64,000 nt of DNA from an uncultured Solirubrobacterales bacterium (GCA_937128795.1 CAKZMQ010000015.1:1-64000), one strand, 5' to 3'. Counted from the first letter of the stretch, positions 43,389-52,912 are shown. Notes: generated by a model not told the origin, from the letters alone. Translations and numbers: made by a program.

Positions 43389-44362
43389 TTACCGACCGGC
43401 TCCTTGGTCGTTTGACCCGCCTCTGTCGCGGATCCTTCCTCGCCGCGTGCTTGACCATTTGACGCTTGACCATTGGACGCTTGGCCGTTGGAGGCGTTCG
43501 CGTTCACGCGGCTGCTTGAGCCGGCGATCCGCGCGTCGTACTGATCGCGCTCGGCGCGATCGATCCGCTCCTCCTCGAGCAGTCGGTACGCCCCGAGCCT
43601 GCGGCGCATGAAGCGCATCACGGAGCGGGGGAGGATCGCGTTGACCAACGTGTACGAATTGAACCAGCGCGGTACCGCGACCTCGGGGCGACGATGCTCG
43701 ACGCTGCTGACGATCGCCTTGGACACCTTCTCCGGAGTGAGCAGACCGAGCCGTTCAGTCGGCAAGCCCATCGTCAGTTCGGTCTTGACGGCGTTGGGCA
43801 TGACCGTCGTGATCGTCACGCCGGTGCCCTCCAGTTCGTCGCGCACCGATTCCGAAAGTCCGACGACGGCGAATTTCGTGGCGTTGTAGACGGCAAGCCC
43901 GGGGACGTGCGCCTTACCGGCCATCGAAGCGACGTTGATTACGTGGCCGCGGCCCTGCGCGATCATCTGCGGCAATACAAGCTTCATTCCGAGAATCGGA
44001 CCGCGCACGTTCACGTCGATCTGCGCGTCGCTGATCGCGTCGCCCTCGTCGAGGAAGCGGCCGGCTGGCATGATCCCGGCATTGTTGACGAACACGTCGA
44101 TCGGGCCGACCTCGCGTTCGACCATGTGCACGAAGCGCTCGAACGAATCGCGGTGCGTGACGTCGAGCTGGAGGCCGCGGATGCCCTCGCCAGCTTCGTC
44201 CGCCGCCCGCTCTGTCGCTTCTCTGTTGAGGTCGCCGATCACGACTTTCGCCCCCAGCGCGGCGAAGTCGCGAGCCGACTGCAGCCCGATGCCTCGCGCG
44301 CCTCCGGTGATCGCGACCACTGCTCCGTTCAGGTCGATTGGGGTTGCTGCTTTGACGCTCAT
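43385..44362 (-). CDS. short-chain dehydrogenase/reductase
   Basis: A 325-residue oxidoreductase. The Rossmann start is VAITGGARGIGLQSARD, with NNAGIMP and the catalytic YNATKFAV (Tyr-x-x-x-Lys). A ~50-residue C-terminal extension is low-complexity with repeats of ASNGQ. It probably oxidises or reduces an alcohol/ketone intermediate. It overlaps the monooxygenase and TetR genes by four bases on each side. Confidence 0.9.
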   Translation of the reverse strand: MSVKAATPIDLNGAVVAITGGARGIGLQSARDFAALGAKVVIGDLNREATERAADEAGEGIRGLQLDVTHRDSFERFVHMVEREVGPIDVFVNNAGIMPAGRFLDEGDAISDAQIDVNVRGPILGMKLVLPQMIAQGRGHVINVASMAGKAHVPGLAVYNATKFAVVGLSESVRDELEGTGVTITTVMPNAVKTELTMGLPTERLGLLTPEKVSKAIVSSVEHRRPEVAVPRWFNSYTLVNAILPRSVMRFMRRRLGAYRLLEEERIDRAERDQYDARIAGSSSRVNANASNGQASNGQASNGQARGEEGSATEAGQTTKEPVGK

Positions 44363-45921
44363 GCGGGCACTGCCTTTCTCTCGGCCGGCGCGGTTCGCTC
44401 CGGCGGTGTCACAACGGTGGTTTCGTAGTCGGACAGATCAAAATGTTTGGTGTCCTTGCGGAAGCGCAACGTCGTCCATGGGTAGATTGCCGAATTTCGT
44501 CCATTGGCGTCGATGTAGTAGCTCCCGCAGCCGCCGGCATTGAAGACCGTGCCGCGCAGCGCGTCCTGAACCTCGGCGTTGTATACGTCCTGAACGTGCT
44601 GCTTGACCTCGATGCTCGCAAGGCCGTGTGCTTCGGCGGCCTCGATGCCTCGCACGATGTAGTCAGACAGCAACTCTACGAGCGTGCTCACTGAGCCGTG
44701 ACCGTTGCCGACGTTCGGACCGAGCACGATGAAGGCGTTCGGATAGCCGTGCACGGCGGTAGAGAAGTATGCCTGCGGGCTGCCCTGCCAGAGATCGGCG
44801 AGCAGTGTTCCGTCCCGACCCCTGACGCGGTAGGCGATGTCTGGATCTGTCACGCGGAAACCGGTCCCGTAGATGATCACGTCGACTTCGCGCTCGACGC
44901 CTTCGGTGTCGATCATCCCGGTCTCGGTTATCGCCTCGACGCCGAGTGGCACCACTTCCGTATTCGGCGCAGTCAGCGCCGGATACCACTTGTTGCTGAA
45001 GAGGATGCGCTTGCATCCCATGGTGAATTTCGGCGTGAACTGTCTGCGCAGTTCGGGGTCCTTGACCTGCTTCTCCATGTGGCGCTTGCCGAGTTTCTGG
45101 ATCTGCTCCATCGCCTTTGGATGCGCTTCGGCCAACTGCAGACCTTCGCTGCCGAGATAAATCATGTTGGCGACGAGTTGGTTGATCCAGGGGAACAGTC
45201 GGTAGAGGCGCTTCTTCCAGATGCTCGCCTCGCGATCCATCTTCGGCATCACCCACGGCGCCGTTCTCTGAAAAATTGTCAGCTGGCCGACCTGCGGCTG
45301 AATCTTCGGCACGAACTGCATCGCCGATGCACCAGTGCCGATCACCGCGACTCGTTTCCCGGTGAGGTCCACTTCGTGGTCCCAGCGGGCGGAGTGGAAA
45401 GCGTCGCCCTTGAACTTGTCAACCCCAGGGATGTCCGGCATCGCGACGTCGTGCATCGGGCCGGCGCAGGCGATCACGTACTTGGCGATGATGTTTCCGC
45501 GGTTGGTCTCGACCGTCCAATGCTTGGCGTCGTCGTCCCATTCGCCCATCCCGGCGAGCGTGTCGAACTGGACGTGCGGAACGACGCCGAAACGCTCGGC
45601 GACGTCATCGAGGTACTGCTCGATCTGTGGCTGCTTGGCGAAAGTTCGATCCCAGTCGGGATTACGCGCGTAACTGAACGAATAGATGATCGAGGGCGTG
45701 TCGGCACCGCAGTCGGGGTAGGTGTTTTCGCGCCAAGTGCCGCCGAGCTTTTCGGCTTTCTCGATCAGGATGAAGTCTTCGATACCGGACTTTTTCAGGC
45801 GAATGGCCGCTCCGATGCCGCTGTATCCACCGCCAATTATCAGGATCTTGGTGTGCTGCGTTGCCGGTGCAGCGCCGTTCTGGTCGGATCGGGCCTGCTT
45901 TGCGGTCGAGATGGTGCTCAA
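44359..45921 (-). CDS. Baeyer-Villiger-type flavin monooxygenase
   Basis: About 520 residues. Two Rossmann motifs are seen: ILIIGGGYSGIGAA (FAD) and VAVIGTGASAMQ (NADPH). Between them lies FKGDAFHSARWD, matching the Baeyer-Villiger fingerprint FxGxxxHxxxW(D/P). It inserts oxygen next to ketones to give esters or lactones; the substrate is unknown. TTG 45921, preceded by AGGAG, is preferred because GTG 45954 lies inside an operator-like palindrome. First gene of the operon monooxygenase-SDR-TetR. Confidence 0.9.
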   Translation of the reverse strand: MSTISTAKQARSDQNGAAPATQHTKILIIGGGYSGIGAAIRLKKSGIEDFILIEKAEKLGGTWRENTYPDCGADTPSIIYSFSYARNPDWDRTFAKQPQIEQYLDDVAERFGVVPHVQFDTLAGMGEWDDDAKHWTVETNRGNIIAKYVIACAGPMHDVAMPDIPGVDKFKGDAFHSARWDHEVDLTGKRVAVIGTGASAMQFVPKIQPQVGQLTIFQRTAPWVMPKMDREASIWKKRLYRLFPWINQLVANMIYLGSEGLQLAEAHPKAMEQIQKLGKRHMEKQVKDPELRRQFTPKFTMGCKRILFSNKWYPALTAPNTEVVPLGVEAITETGMIDTEGVEREVDVIIYGTGFRVTDPDIAYRVRGRDGTLLADLWQGSPQAYFSTAVHGYPNAFIVLGPNVGNGHGSVSTLVELLSDYIVRGIEAAEAHGLASIEVKQHVQDVYNAEVQDALRGTVFNAGGCGSYYIDANGRNSAIYPWTTLRFRKDTKHFDLSDYETTVVTPPERTAPAERKAVPA

Positions 45922-45945
45922 GAGAGTCTCCTGGGAGTCTTGAAA

Positions 45946-45961
45946 GAATGACACGTCATTC
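45946..45961. promoter_or_regulatory. TetR-type operator upstream of monooxygenase operon
   Basis: GAATGACACGTCATTC has 7-bp arms (GAATGAC/GTCATTC) around two bases. It sits just upstream of the operon that ends with a TetR gene, the usual arrangement for autoregulation. Confidence 0.6.
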
Positions 45962-46047
45962 CGCTTTTTGCGAACGATAGCGAAAAGGCCGACTGATTGC
46001 AGGTCGGGCGCGACTAAACCCGGACGGGGGTGTTGGAACTAACTTGA

Positions 46048-47115
46048 ATGGCAATGTTTCAGTCATCTGAATACCTGCGGCGTCCGCGCGCCGGTTTCGC
46101 ACTTGCGGTCGTGGCCTGCGCCATGGCATTCGCCGGGGTCCCGTCCGGAGCGTCGGCAGCTACGACGCCCTTCGATACGCAGGGCATGTGGATCTGGTAC
46201 GTGAGTCAGGCTGAACGCGGCAGTGTCAACCGCATTGCCGCGCGCGCCAGGCGATACAAGGTGAAGACCGTTTTCGTCAAGAGCTCCGATGGATCGAATT
46301 GGTGGAAGCAATTCGACCAGTACATCGCGCCACTGAAGGCAAAGGGATTGCGCGTTTGCGCGTGGCAGTACATCTACGGCCGCAACCCAGCTGCCGAGGC
46401 GAACCTCGGCGCGCGCGCAGTACAGGCCGGCGCCGATTGTCTGGTGATCAATGCGGAAGTCGAGTACAAGACCAAGTACACGGCCGCACAGACCTACATC
46501 ACTCAGTTGCGTTCGCAGATCGGCACTGACTACCCACTCGGGTTCACGAGCTTCGCGTATCCCGACTTTCACCCGACAGTGCCCTACAGCGTTTTTCTCG
46601 GGCCGGGTGGCGCGCAGTGGAACCTGCCGCAGATGTATTTCAAGGCGTTCGGTTCGAGAATCCGTTCGGTCTACTACAAGACGTACTCGCTCAACCAGAT
46701 TTATCAGCGCAAGATCCATCCGCTCGGTCAGACCTATTCGGGCGTTCGTTACCGGTCGGTGGTCGAATTCCGCCGCAACGCGAAGCGTTATCGAACGCGC
46801 GGCTACAGCTGGTGGGTCTGGCACCACACTCGCAGCGATGCGTGGCGCGGCCTTCGCCGCAGGCTTGGTCGCGTCGGCAGAAAACCGGCAACGTCGTATC
46901 CGTTGTTGCGTCGCGGCTCGAAGGGTGACCTCGTGCGCTGGGGCAAACTCAAACTGAACGCCGCCGGAGCGACGTTGTCATTGAACTCGAACTTCGACAG
47001 GCCGATGGCCAACGCCGTGGTTGTGTTTCAGCAACAGCGCGGCCTGCCTGCCACCGGGCAGCTAGACGCATTGACTTGGCCGGTGCTGCAATCGGTCGAC
47101 CTGCCCGCGCCTTAG
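46048..47115 (+). CDS. secreted protein with TIM-barrel-like domain and peptidoglycan-binding domain
   Basis: A 355-residue exported protein. A signal peptide (residues ~12-35, FALAVVACAMAFAGVPSGASA-A) precedes a ~230-residue domain beginning GMWIWYVSQ with LRVCAWQYIYGRNP and a later SWWVWHH, resembling glycoside-hydrolase-like barrels of actinobacteria. The C-terminal ~70 residues (LLRRGSKGDLVRWGKLKLN...FQQQRGLPATGQLDALTW) are a PG_binding_1 domain. It likely acts at the cell wall. ATG 46048; ATG 46054 is possible. Confidence 0.8.
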   Translation: MAMFQSSEYLRRPRAGFALAVVACAMAFAGVPSGASAATTPFDTQGMWIWYVSQAERGSVNRIAARARRYKVKTVFVKSSDGSNWWKQFDQYIAPLKAKGLRVCAWQYIYGRNPAAEANLGARAVQAGADCLVINAEVEYKTKYTAAQTYITQLRSQIGTDYPLGFTSFAYPDFHPTVPYSVFLGPGGAQWNLPQMYFKAFGSRIRSVYYKTYSLNQIYQRKIHPLGQTYSGVRYRSVVEFRRNAKRYRTRGYSWWVWHHTRSDAWRGLRRRLGRVGRKPATSYPLLRRGSKGDLVRWGKLKLNAAGATLSLNSNFDRPMANAVVVFQQQRGLPATGQLDALTWPVLQSVDLPAP

Positions 47116-47181
47116 CCGAACCGGTTTGGCTTTCGTGCGCCGGTCGACCGGGCGATCGCCTTCGACCTACTCTTCGCGGCC

Positions 47182-47973
47182 ATGCTCGTGTTGCTACCGC
47201 CCTCAGAAGGCAAGACTCCCGCGCCCGACGATGCGCCACCAGTCGATCTCGCCGAGCTTGTACACCCTGAGCTGACGCCGCAGCGCGAGAAGCTGATCGA
47301 AAAGCTCGACGGATTGACGAAGATCAGCGAAGCCCGTGCGCTTGCGGCGCTTGGGCTGGCCAAAAGCCAAGCGGCCGAGCTGGCCAGGAACGCCGATTTG
47401 CTCAGCAAGCCGGCGGCCTCGGCCGCTGACATCTATACCGGCGTTCTGTACCAGTACCTTGATCTGCACTCTCTGAAGGCTGCGGCCCGCAAGCGTGCAG
47501 CCGAGCGGATACTTATCCAGAGCGCACTGTGGGGAGTGGTTCGCCTGGAAGATCGGATCCCGGCCTATCGCCTCGGGATCGGCGCAAAACTGCCGCGGAT
47601 GAAAGGATTGGCAGCATGGTGGAAGCCCGCGCTAACTGCCGTGCTGCCCGACGACGGTCTCGTTGTGGACATGCGCTCGGGTGGTTACGCGGCAGCTTGG
47701 AAACCAGCACATGGAACGCTGCTGGGCGTGCGCGTGTTCGTAGAGGAGAAGGGCAAGCGTGACGTCGTAACGCACATGGCGAAAGCGACGCGGGGCGATG
47801 TCGCCCGGATCCTGGTTGAAGCCAAGAACACTTCAGACGATCCGGACGGGGTCGCCGAGATCGTCGCCAAAGCCGGACTGAGGGTGGAGTTGGTCGAGCC
47901 GAGCAAACCCGGGGCAACATGGTCGCTTGATGTCATCCTCGACACGCGAGTTGGAAGGCTCACCAAGACCTGA
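47182..47973 (+). CDS. yaaA: YaaA/DUF328 family peroxide-stress protein
   Basis: A 263-residue protein beginning LVLLPPSEGKTP, the diagnostic start of the YaaA family, with the central LYTG-type motif (DIYTGVLYQYLDLHSL) and the C-terminal MAKATRGDVARIL. In E. coli YaaA limits intracellular iron and DNA damage under hydrogen peroxide. ATG 47182. The family is clear; the physiological role here is inferred. Confidence 0.93.
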   Translation: MLVLLPPSEGKTPAPDDAPPVDLAELVHPELTPQREKLIEKLDGLTKISEARALAALGLAKSQAAELARNADLLSKPAASAADIYTGVLYQYLDLHSLKAAARKRAAERILIQSALWGVVRLEDRIPAYRLGIGAKLPRMKGLAAWWKPALTAVLPDDGLVVDMRSGGYAAAWKPAHGTLLGVRVFVEEKGKRDVVTHMAKATRGDVARILVEAKNTSDDPDGVAEIVAKAGLRVELVEPSKPGATWSLDVILDTRVGRLTKT

Positions 47974-48007
47974 CTACTTCGAGAGACGATCATCGCCAAG
48001 CCGAAAC

Positions 48008-48086
48008 ATCTGTCGCGGGGGAGCGCGACAGATAAATCAAAACAGCACCAATAATCTGTCGCGGGGGAGCGCGACAGATAAATCAA
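48008..48086. repeat. two tandem copies of a 33-base hairpin unit
   Basis: Units at 48008-48040 and 48054-48086 are identical, with 10-bp stems ATCTGTCGCG / CGCGACAGAT and the tail AAATCAA. Centre-to-centre distance is 46 bases. They lie between the yaaA stop and the tRNA-Leu 3' end and may end transcription from both sides. Confidence 0.85.
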
Positions 48087-48091
48087 CACAG

Positions 48092-48177
<86 letters not shown>

Positions 48178-48232
48178 GGGGAACGGCGGAAGTATAGGTG
48201 GGGAAAAGCCGAGCGGTTCTCGATTGGAACGG

Positions 48233-49153
48233 CTACTTGCCGTCAAGAATCATCTGAGTATTCGAGAATTGCGCGACGACCTTGTCGCCGCTCTTGATCA
48301 CGACCATCCAGACCTGCGTGCGACGTCCGACGTGCAGTGGCGTGGCTTCCGCTTCGAGCAGCATGCCTGGCCTGCCGGCGCCGATCACGTTCACTTTCAG
48401 ATCCGAACTCGAGAAGACCTGACCCACGCGCAGGTTCTCGCGCGTCGCCCAGCCCGCAACTGTGTCGCCGAGCGTCGCCCAGACACCGCCGTGCATGAAC
48501 TTGCCGCTGTGCAGGTGGCGTTCGTCGATCAGCATTCGGCCGATGGCGCGGTCCTTGCCGATCTCGATCGCCTCGATGCCGAGATGCGTTGCGAACGGGC
48601 CTTGTGGGTGGTCGAGCGGCGCTGCCTCGGGAGTGCGCTCGGGACCCTCGAGGCCAACTGCCTCTGGCGGAACGTCGGAGGTCGATTTCTTTGGCGCTCC
48701 GCCGTCCTTCGGCTCGAGCAGGACCTGAGTGCATAGGAAGTTGCCGACCTGCACATCGTCGCGCGCGATCCTCACTTCCCAAACGTGCGTGCGGCGGCCG
48801 ACATGCAGTGGCACTGCCAAAGCCACCAATTCATCGCCCGGCTTTGCAGTGTGAAAAATGTTCATCTTCATCTCTGCCGTCGTGAAGTTCCAGCCGATCG
48901 GCAGCAGCCGCGCCGCGCCCCATCCGGCGATGCTGTCGGCGAATGCGGTCCATGCACCGGCGTGCATGTAGTCGACATTGTGGAGGTGCCGCTCGCTGAC
49001 CTCCATGCGACCGACTGCGCGCTCCGGTCCCAGCTCGACAATCTCGAATCCCAGCCAGCCTGGAAAAGTGTTCTGGGTGAACTTGTTGGTTATCGCGGGA
49101 TCGAACGCGTACTGCTGGTCGATCTCGATTGCCAATGGCATGCCGGGCGTCAC
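48233..49153 (-). CDS. double-hotdog acyl-CoA thioesterase (PaaI-like, tandem domains)
   Basis: A 306-residue protein with two homologous hotdog domains. The first (~18-155) has SERHLHNVDYMHAGAWTAFADSIAGW; the second (~180-306) has DERHLHSGKFMHGGVWATLGDTVAGW. Both share the PLHVGRRT strand. Such 4HBT/PaaI domains hydrolyse acyl-CoA thioesters, here probably as a built-in dimer. GTG 49153 or the in-frame ATG 49141 may be the start. It is divergent from lexA. Confidence 0.88.
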   Translation of the reverse strand: MTPGMPLAIEIDQQYAFDPAITNKFTQNTFPGWLGFEIVELGPERAVGRMEVSERHLHNVDYMHAGAWTAFADSIAGWGAARLLPIGWNFTTAEMKMNIFHTAKPGDELVALAVPLHVGRRTHVWEVRIARDDVQVGNFLCTQVLLEPKDGGAPKKSTSDVPPEAVGLEGPERTPEAAPLDHPQGPFATHLGIEAIEIGKDRAIGRMLIDERHLHSGKFMHGGVWATLGDTVAGWATRENLRVGQVFSSSDLKVNVIGAGRPGMLLEAEATPLHVGRRTQVWMVVIKSGDKVVAQFSNTQMILDGK

Positions 49154-49211
49154 GCGGGCGAGAGTAGTGGAATTCGGCTTTGCACTGCTGGAGACGCTGC
49201 AATCCCAAACA

Positions 49212-49226
49212 CGAACAAATGTTCCG
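49212..49226. promoter_or_regulatory. LexA box 1 upstream of lexA
   Basis: CGAACAAATGTTCCG matches the actinobacterial SOS box (CGAAC-N4-GTTCG) with one deviation. It lies 196 bases before the lexA ATG. Confidence 0.85.
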
Positions 49227-49248
49227 TCCGGCGGATGGGCTTATATTC

Positions 49249-49262
49249 CGAACAGGTGTTCG
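49249..49262. promoter_or_regulatory. LexA box 2 upstream of lexA
   Basis: CGAACAGGTGTTCG fits the SOS-box consensus perfectly. Two boxes 37 bases apart indicate strong LexA autoregulation and may also affect the divergent thioesterase gene. Confidence 0.88.
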
Positions 49263-49421
49263 CCCACTGGATTTCGGGCATTTGGAGCAAGTCAGTCATC
49301 CAGTAGCTCGAACGGGAGGTCCAGTGGGAAATACACCTACTTACGAGATGGACATGCACGAACGCCGACAAACAGGCAACCACCGGGACAAGGCATCTAT
49401 GGAGAACACTGGAGAGGCATC

Positions 49422-50105
49422 ATGATTGAACAAGTGCAAGAGCCGCCACTCGACAAGAGTCTGACGAAACGTCAGCTCGAGATTCTCGAGTTCATCCAGG
49501 AGTACCTCGACGACAAGGGGTATCCGCCAACGGTGCGTGACATCGGTGGCGCAGTCGGCCTCACCTCGTCGTCAACCGTGCATGCCCATCTCGCAAATCT
49601 TGAAAAGGCAGGCGCGATCCGTCGCGACCCGACCAAGCCGCGCGCGCTGGAGATCCTCGGCGACAAGTTCGCCAAGCCAGTTGCAAACGCCGCCCGTCGA
49701 GCGGCCGACCGCGTGAGCGACGCCGTCTCTGGCAGCGGGCTTCCGCTGGTCGGCGCAGTCGCTGCTGGCGGGCCGATCCTCGCCGAGCAGAACATCGAGG
49801 AATACATCGACGTGCCGCGTATCGCCGGCGGCGGCGATGCCGACTTCGTGCTGTCAGTGCGCGGAGACTCGATGGAGAAGGCCGGCATTCTCGACGGAGA
49901 CTTCGTCGTCGTCAAGTCCCAGCAGACCGCTCGCGACGGCGAGATAGTCGTCGCGCTGATCGAGAACGAAGCGACCGTGAAGCGATTCTTCAAGGAGTCC
50001 GACCACGTGCGTCTCGAACCCGAGAATGATGCATATGAGCCGATCCGCAGCCCGGACGCCGCAGTGATCGGGTCGGTCGTCGGAGTGTTCAGGCGCGTTC
50101 TGTAG
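49422..50105 (+). CDS. lexA: LexA repressor
   Basis: A 227-residue SOS repressor. The N-terminal winged HTH (LTKRQLEILEFIQEYLDDKGYPPTVRDIGGAVGL) is followed by the self-cleavage site Ala115-Gly116 (AAGGPILA) and the catalytic dyad Ser150 (RGDSMEKAG) and Lys187 (EATVKRFF). On RecA activation it cleaves itself and frees SOS genes. ATG 49422 is preceded by GGAGAGG at 49411-49417. Two LexA boxes lie upstream; the frame further back to 48978 is not coding. Confidence 0.98.
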   Translation: MIEQVQEPPLDKSLTKRQLEILEFIQEYLDDKGYPPTVRDIGGAVGLTSSSTVHAHLANLEKAGAIRRDPTKPRALEILGDKFAKPVANAARRAADRVSDAVSGSGLPLVGAVAAGGPILAEQNIEEYIDVPRIAGGGDADFVLSVRGDSMEKAGILDGDFVVVKSQQTARDGEIVVALIENEATVKRFFKESDHVRLEPENDAYEPIRSPDAAVIGSVVGVFRRVL

Positions 50106-50235
50106 GCAACCGATTTGCCGGCGGACCTTTGCGTAATCGCTTGTAGAACCCGGATTTTCCCGCTCTTTGGCGTGTTTTCGCGCTTGCATTTCGGCACCAC
50201 GCGTGTCCAAAGCCCCTAGAATGGACTTCGTTAGT

Positions 50236-50753
<518 letters not shown>

Positions 50754-50755
<2 letters not shown>

Positions 50756-50784
50756 AGGCCCGCTTCGGCGGGCTTTTCTTATTT
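50754..50784 (+). terminator. Rho-independent terminator of rnpB
   Basis: A 10-bp stem AAAGGCCCGC / GCGGGCTTTT with a TTCG tetraloop, followed by CTTATTT. Ends RNase P RNA transcription. Confidence 0.93.
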
Positions 50785-50862
50785 AAGTCGCGGAATTTCT
50801 TTTCGCAAGATTCTGGGCTGTGCCCCGAAGAACCGTCCGCGCGCCGTATATGATGCCCGCCG

Positions 50863-51372
50863 ATGAACGCCTTGCTGTTCACATTCGCATGGATTCTCGT
50901 CGCACTTGCTGTGCTGGGGATCGCTTTCCTCGTCACGCGCGACAAGGACGCCAAGCCGACGTACAAGGGCAATGTGTCCGGTGGTGGGCGCATCGCCATC
51001 GCACTCGGTGCCGCGCTGCTGATTGTCGGTATTCCGGCTCTCGTGCTCGACAGGACGAGCGATCGCATTCCCAGTGGCGCCGGAACCTTCACGCTCAATT
51101 CCACCGAGACAGAGCGAAACGGCCGGGTCATCTTTCGCGAGACCTGCGCCAGCTGTCACTCACTGGCCGCTGCAAACGCGCGCGGCGTCTACGGCCCCGA
51201 CCTTGATGAGCAGCTCGGTGCTCCGGGTGGTGACCCCGCGGCTACCGCCGCGCGTGTCGAGACCGCGATCAAGACGGGCGGCGTTACCGGCAAGCAGATG
51301 CCCGCGGGCCTGCTCGACGAGAGTGACGCCAAGTTGGTTGCGCAGTACGTCGCCGCAGTCGCTGGCAAGTAG
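50863..51372 (+). CDS. membrane-tethered c-type cytochrome
   Basis: A 169-residue protein. Two N-terminal membrane helices (ALLFTFAWILVALAVLGIAFLV and IAIALGAALLIVGIPALVL) hold an external monohaem domain with the haem-binding motif CASCH and the axial methionine candidate in GKQMPAG. It is a likely client of the ccm genes elsewhere in the window and may feed a terminal oxidase. ATG 50863; 78 bases after the rnpB terminator. Confidence 0.9.
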   Translation: MNALLFTFAWILVALAVLGIAFLVTRDKDAKPTYKGNVSGGGRIAIALGAALLIVGIPALVLDRTSDRIPSGAGTFTLNSTETERNGRVIFRETCASCHSLAAANARGVYGPDLDEQLGAPGGDPAATAARVETAIKTGGVTGKQMPAGLLDESDAKLVAQYVAAVAGK

Positions 51373-51400
51373 TTCTACAGCGGCCGCGAGCCGCCGCTGT

Positions 51401-52522
51401 CTACTGAATCTCTCTCAGGCCGATGACCGCGCAGGCGTCGCGTAACGCGTCGAGACCGAAGGCCTCGACCGGCCCGATCGCGCCAGACGCGTTGATCGAT
51501 CCGTCCTCGGCCTGACCGGCGGCCCAGCCGACGATCTTGCCGGTCAAGTCGTACGGGTTCGGACCGTCGAGATGCACGTGGGCGATGTCACGACCACCGG
51601 CGTCGCGAGCGACCGCCACGACGTTGGTGCGTGCCTGGGCTCGCGAATCTTCGCTCGGCCCCGACGGGTCGTTCGTGCCTTTCGTGTCGCGCATGCCCTG
51701 GCCGCCGGTGAGTCGTTGGACGACGCTAGAGACGCCGGGCACGCGTTCGGCTTGCCTACCGAGGGCCGAGGCCAGGCTGACGGCCCGCGAAGCCGGTCCG
51801 AACCAGCCGAGACCGGCGTTGACGGTTTCGAGCTGCGGTGCCAAACGCGGCAGCGTGTAGTGCTCGGTCGAACCGATCGAAACGGCCGTCGCTTTGCGCG
51901 CGCCGATCTCGAACGTGATGACTCGCTTTGCGCCACGCTCGCCGACCAGTTTCCCGCCACGAAAGGCAAACTGTTCTTCGCTCGAGGACGCGCGCAGGGA
52001 TCGCAGCGTTCCGCCGCTTAGCGATTTCATCGACCGGGAGTTCTCGCCGGTGAGGAAATAGCCGATGTCGACCGATCGCGCAGCGTCACCAGCTGCCTCC
52101 AGCGCCAAAGCGCCGGCGAGATTGCCCGGGACGTAGTCGTAGCCGATCGCCGGGAGCATCGGGATTCCCGCTTCGGCGGCGCGCGGCCCGTATTCGTCGA
52201 AAACTTTGCGCAGCCAACCCGGTTCGCCGGTGATGTCGATGTAGGGGATGCCGGCATGAAGTGCGGCGTCCGCGGCAACATGGCCCCACCACGTATACGG
52301 GCCGACAGTTGTTACGAGAACCGACGCGCCCTCCGCAGCCTTGACGACGGAATCAGGCTCCTTGACGTCGGCCACACACCAATCCAGACCGCCGTGCCGC
52401 GCGGAGAGCTTCTCCAGCCGCTCCTGCGAGCGACCGGCGATCCTGACGTCGCGACCGTCGGAAACGAGCGATTCGACGACCATTCGCCCGGTGTAGCCAG
52501 TTGCGCCGAATACGAGGATCAT
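51401..52522 (-). CDS. saccharopine dehydrogenase-like / trans-acting enoyl reductase family protein
   Basis: A 373-residue reductase. The Rossmann start VFGATGYTGRMVVESLV is followed by RSQERLEKL and GPYTWWGH, as in the mycobacterial trans-acting enoyl reductases that work with polyketide synthases, and more broadly the saccharopine-dehydrogenase superfamily. No polyketide synthase is near, so the substrate is unknown. ATG 52522; its promoter region is shared with a c-di-AMP riboswitch on the other strand. Confidence 0.85.
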   Translation of the reverse strand: MILVFGATGYTGRMVVESLVSDGRDVRIAGRSQERLEKLSARHGGLDWCVADVKEPDSVVKAAEGASVLVTTVGPYTWWGHVAADAALHAGIPYIDITGEPGWLRKVFDEYGPRAAEAGIPMLPAIGYDYVPGNLAGALALEAAGDAARSVDIGYFLTGENSRSMKSLSGGTLRSLRASSSEEQFAFRGGKLVGERGAKRVITFEIGARKATAVSIGSTEHYTLPRLAPQLETVNAGLGWFGPASRAVSLASALGRQAERVPGVSSVVQRLTGGQGMRDTKGTNDPSGPSEDSRAQARTNVVAVARDAGGRDIAHVHLDGPNPYDLTGKIVGWAAGQAEDGSINASGAIGPVEAFGLDALRDACAVIGLREIQ

Positions 52523-52682
52523 TGCGGCGCGGAAACTATCAATTTCGAGGGAAAACGCTGATAATTACCCGTTTTTGCGTGATTTGCAGCACTTTAGGCA
52601 GCAACTCTTCGCGGATGCTTGTTAACATCCTCCGTCAGTAACCGCTGAAGTCGCGATTCTGAAACTCGTTTTGCAGTCCGAC

Positions 52683-52893
52683 CGGACAGGCAAACTTGAG
52701 TAACTCAGAGCCGACGACGCGGGGGACCCATTGTCGTATTGCTGATGCCGATCGGCATATGCAGTTATCAGTGATACGACGGGGGCGAATCGCAGAAGGC
52801 TCGGCAGCCAGCAACAACATGCTGGATTGCTCGTATCCGATGCGTAGCGCGGCTCTTTCCGCGCGAGCCCGTCAGCTAACCCCGTAAGCCCAA
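52683..52893 (+). promoter_or_regulatory. c-di-AMP riboswitch (ydaO-yuaA class)
   Basis: Hallmark blocks in order: CAGAGCC...GCGGGGGACCCA (52705-52730), an optional stem (52733-52780, 14-bp arms), GGGGGCGAATC (52781-52791), and near the 3' end CCCGTCAGCTAACCCCGTAAGC (about 52868-52889), which closes the pseudo-two-fold fold. It lies 20 bases before the ribosome binding site of the following gene, so c-di-AMP should turn that gene off or on at transcription or translation. Confidence 0.88.
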
Positions 52894-52912
52894 AGAAAGA
52901 GGAAGTACTGAA

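Noticed and set aside
44698..45951. Plus-strand frame of 417 codons opposite the monooxygenase
   Set aside because: Antisense shadow; the minus-strand protein has two Rossmann motifs and the Baeyer-Villiger fingerprint.
48008..48086. CRISPR repeats
   Set aside because: Only two units with a 13-base gap and strong self-pairing; spacer too short and no cas genes.
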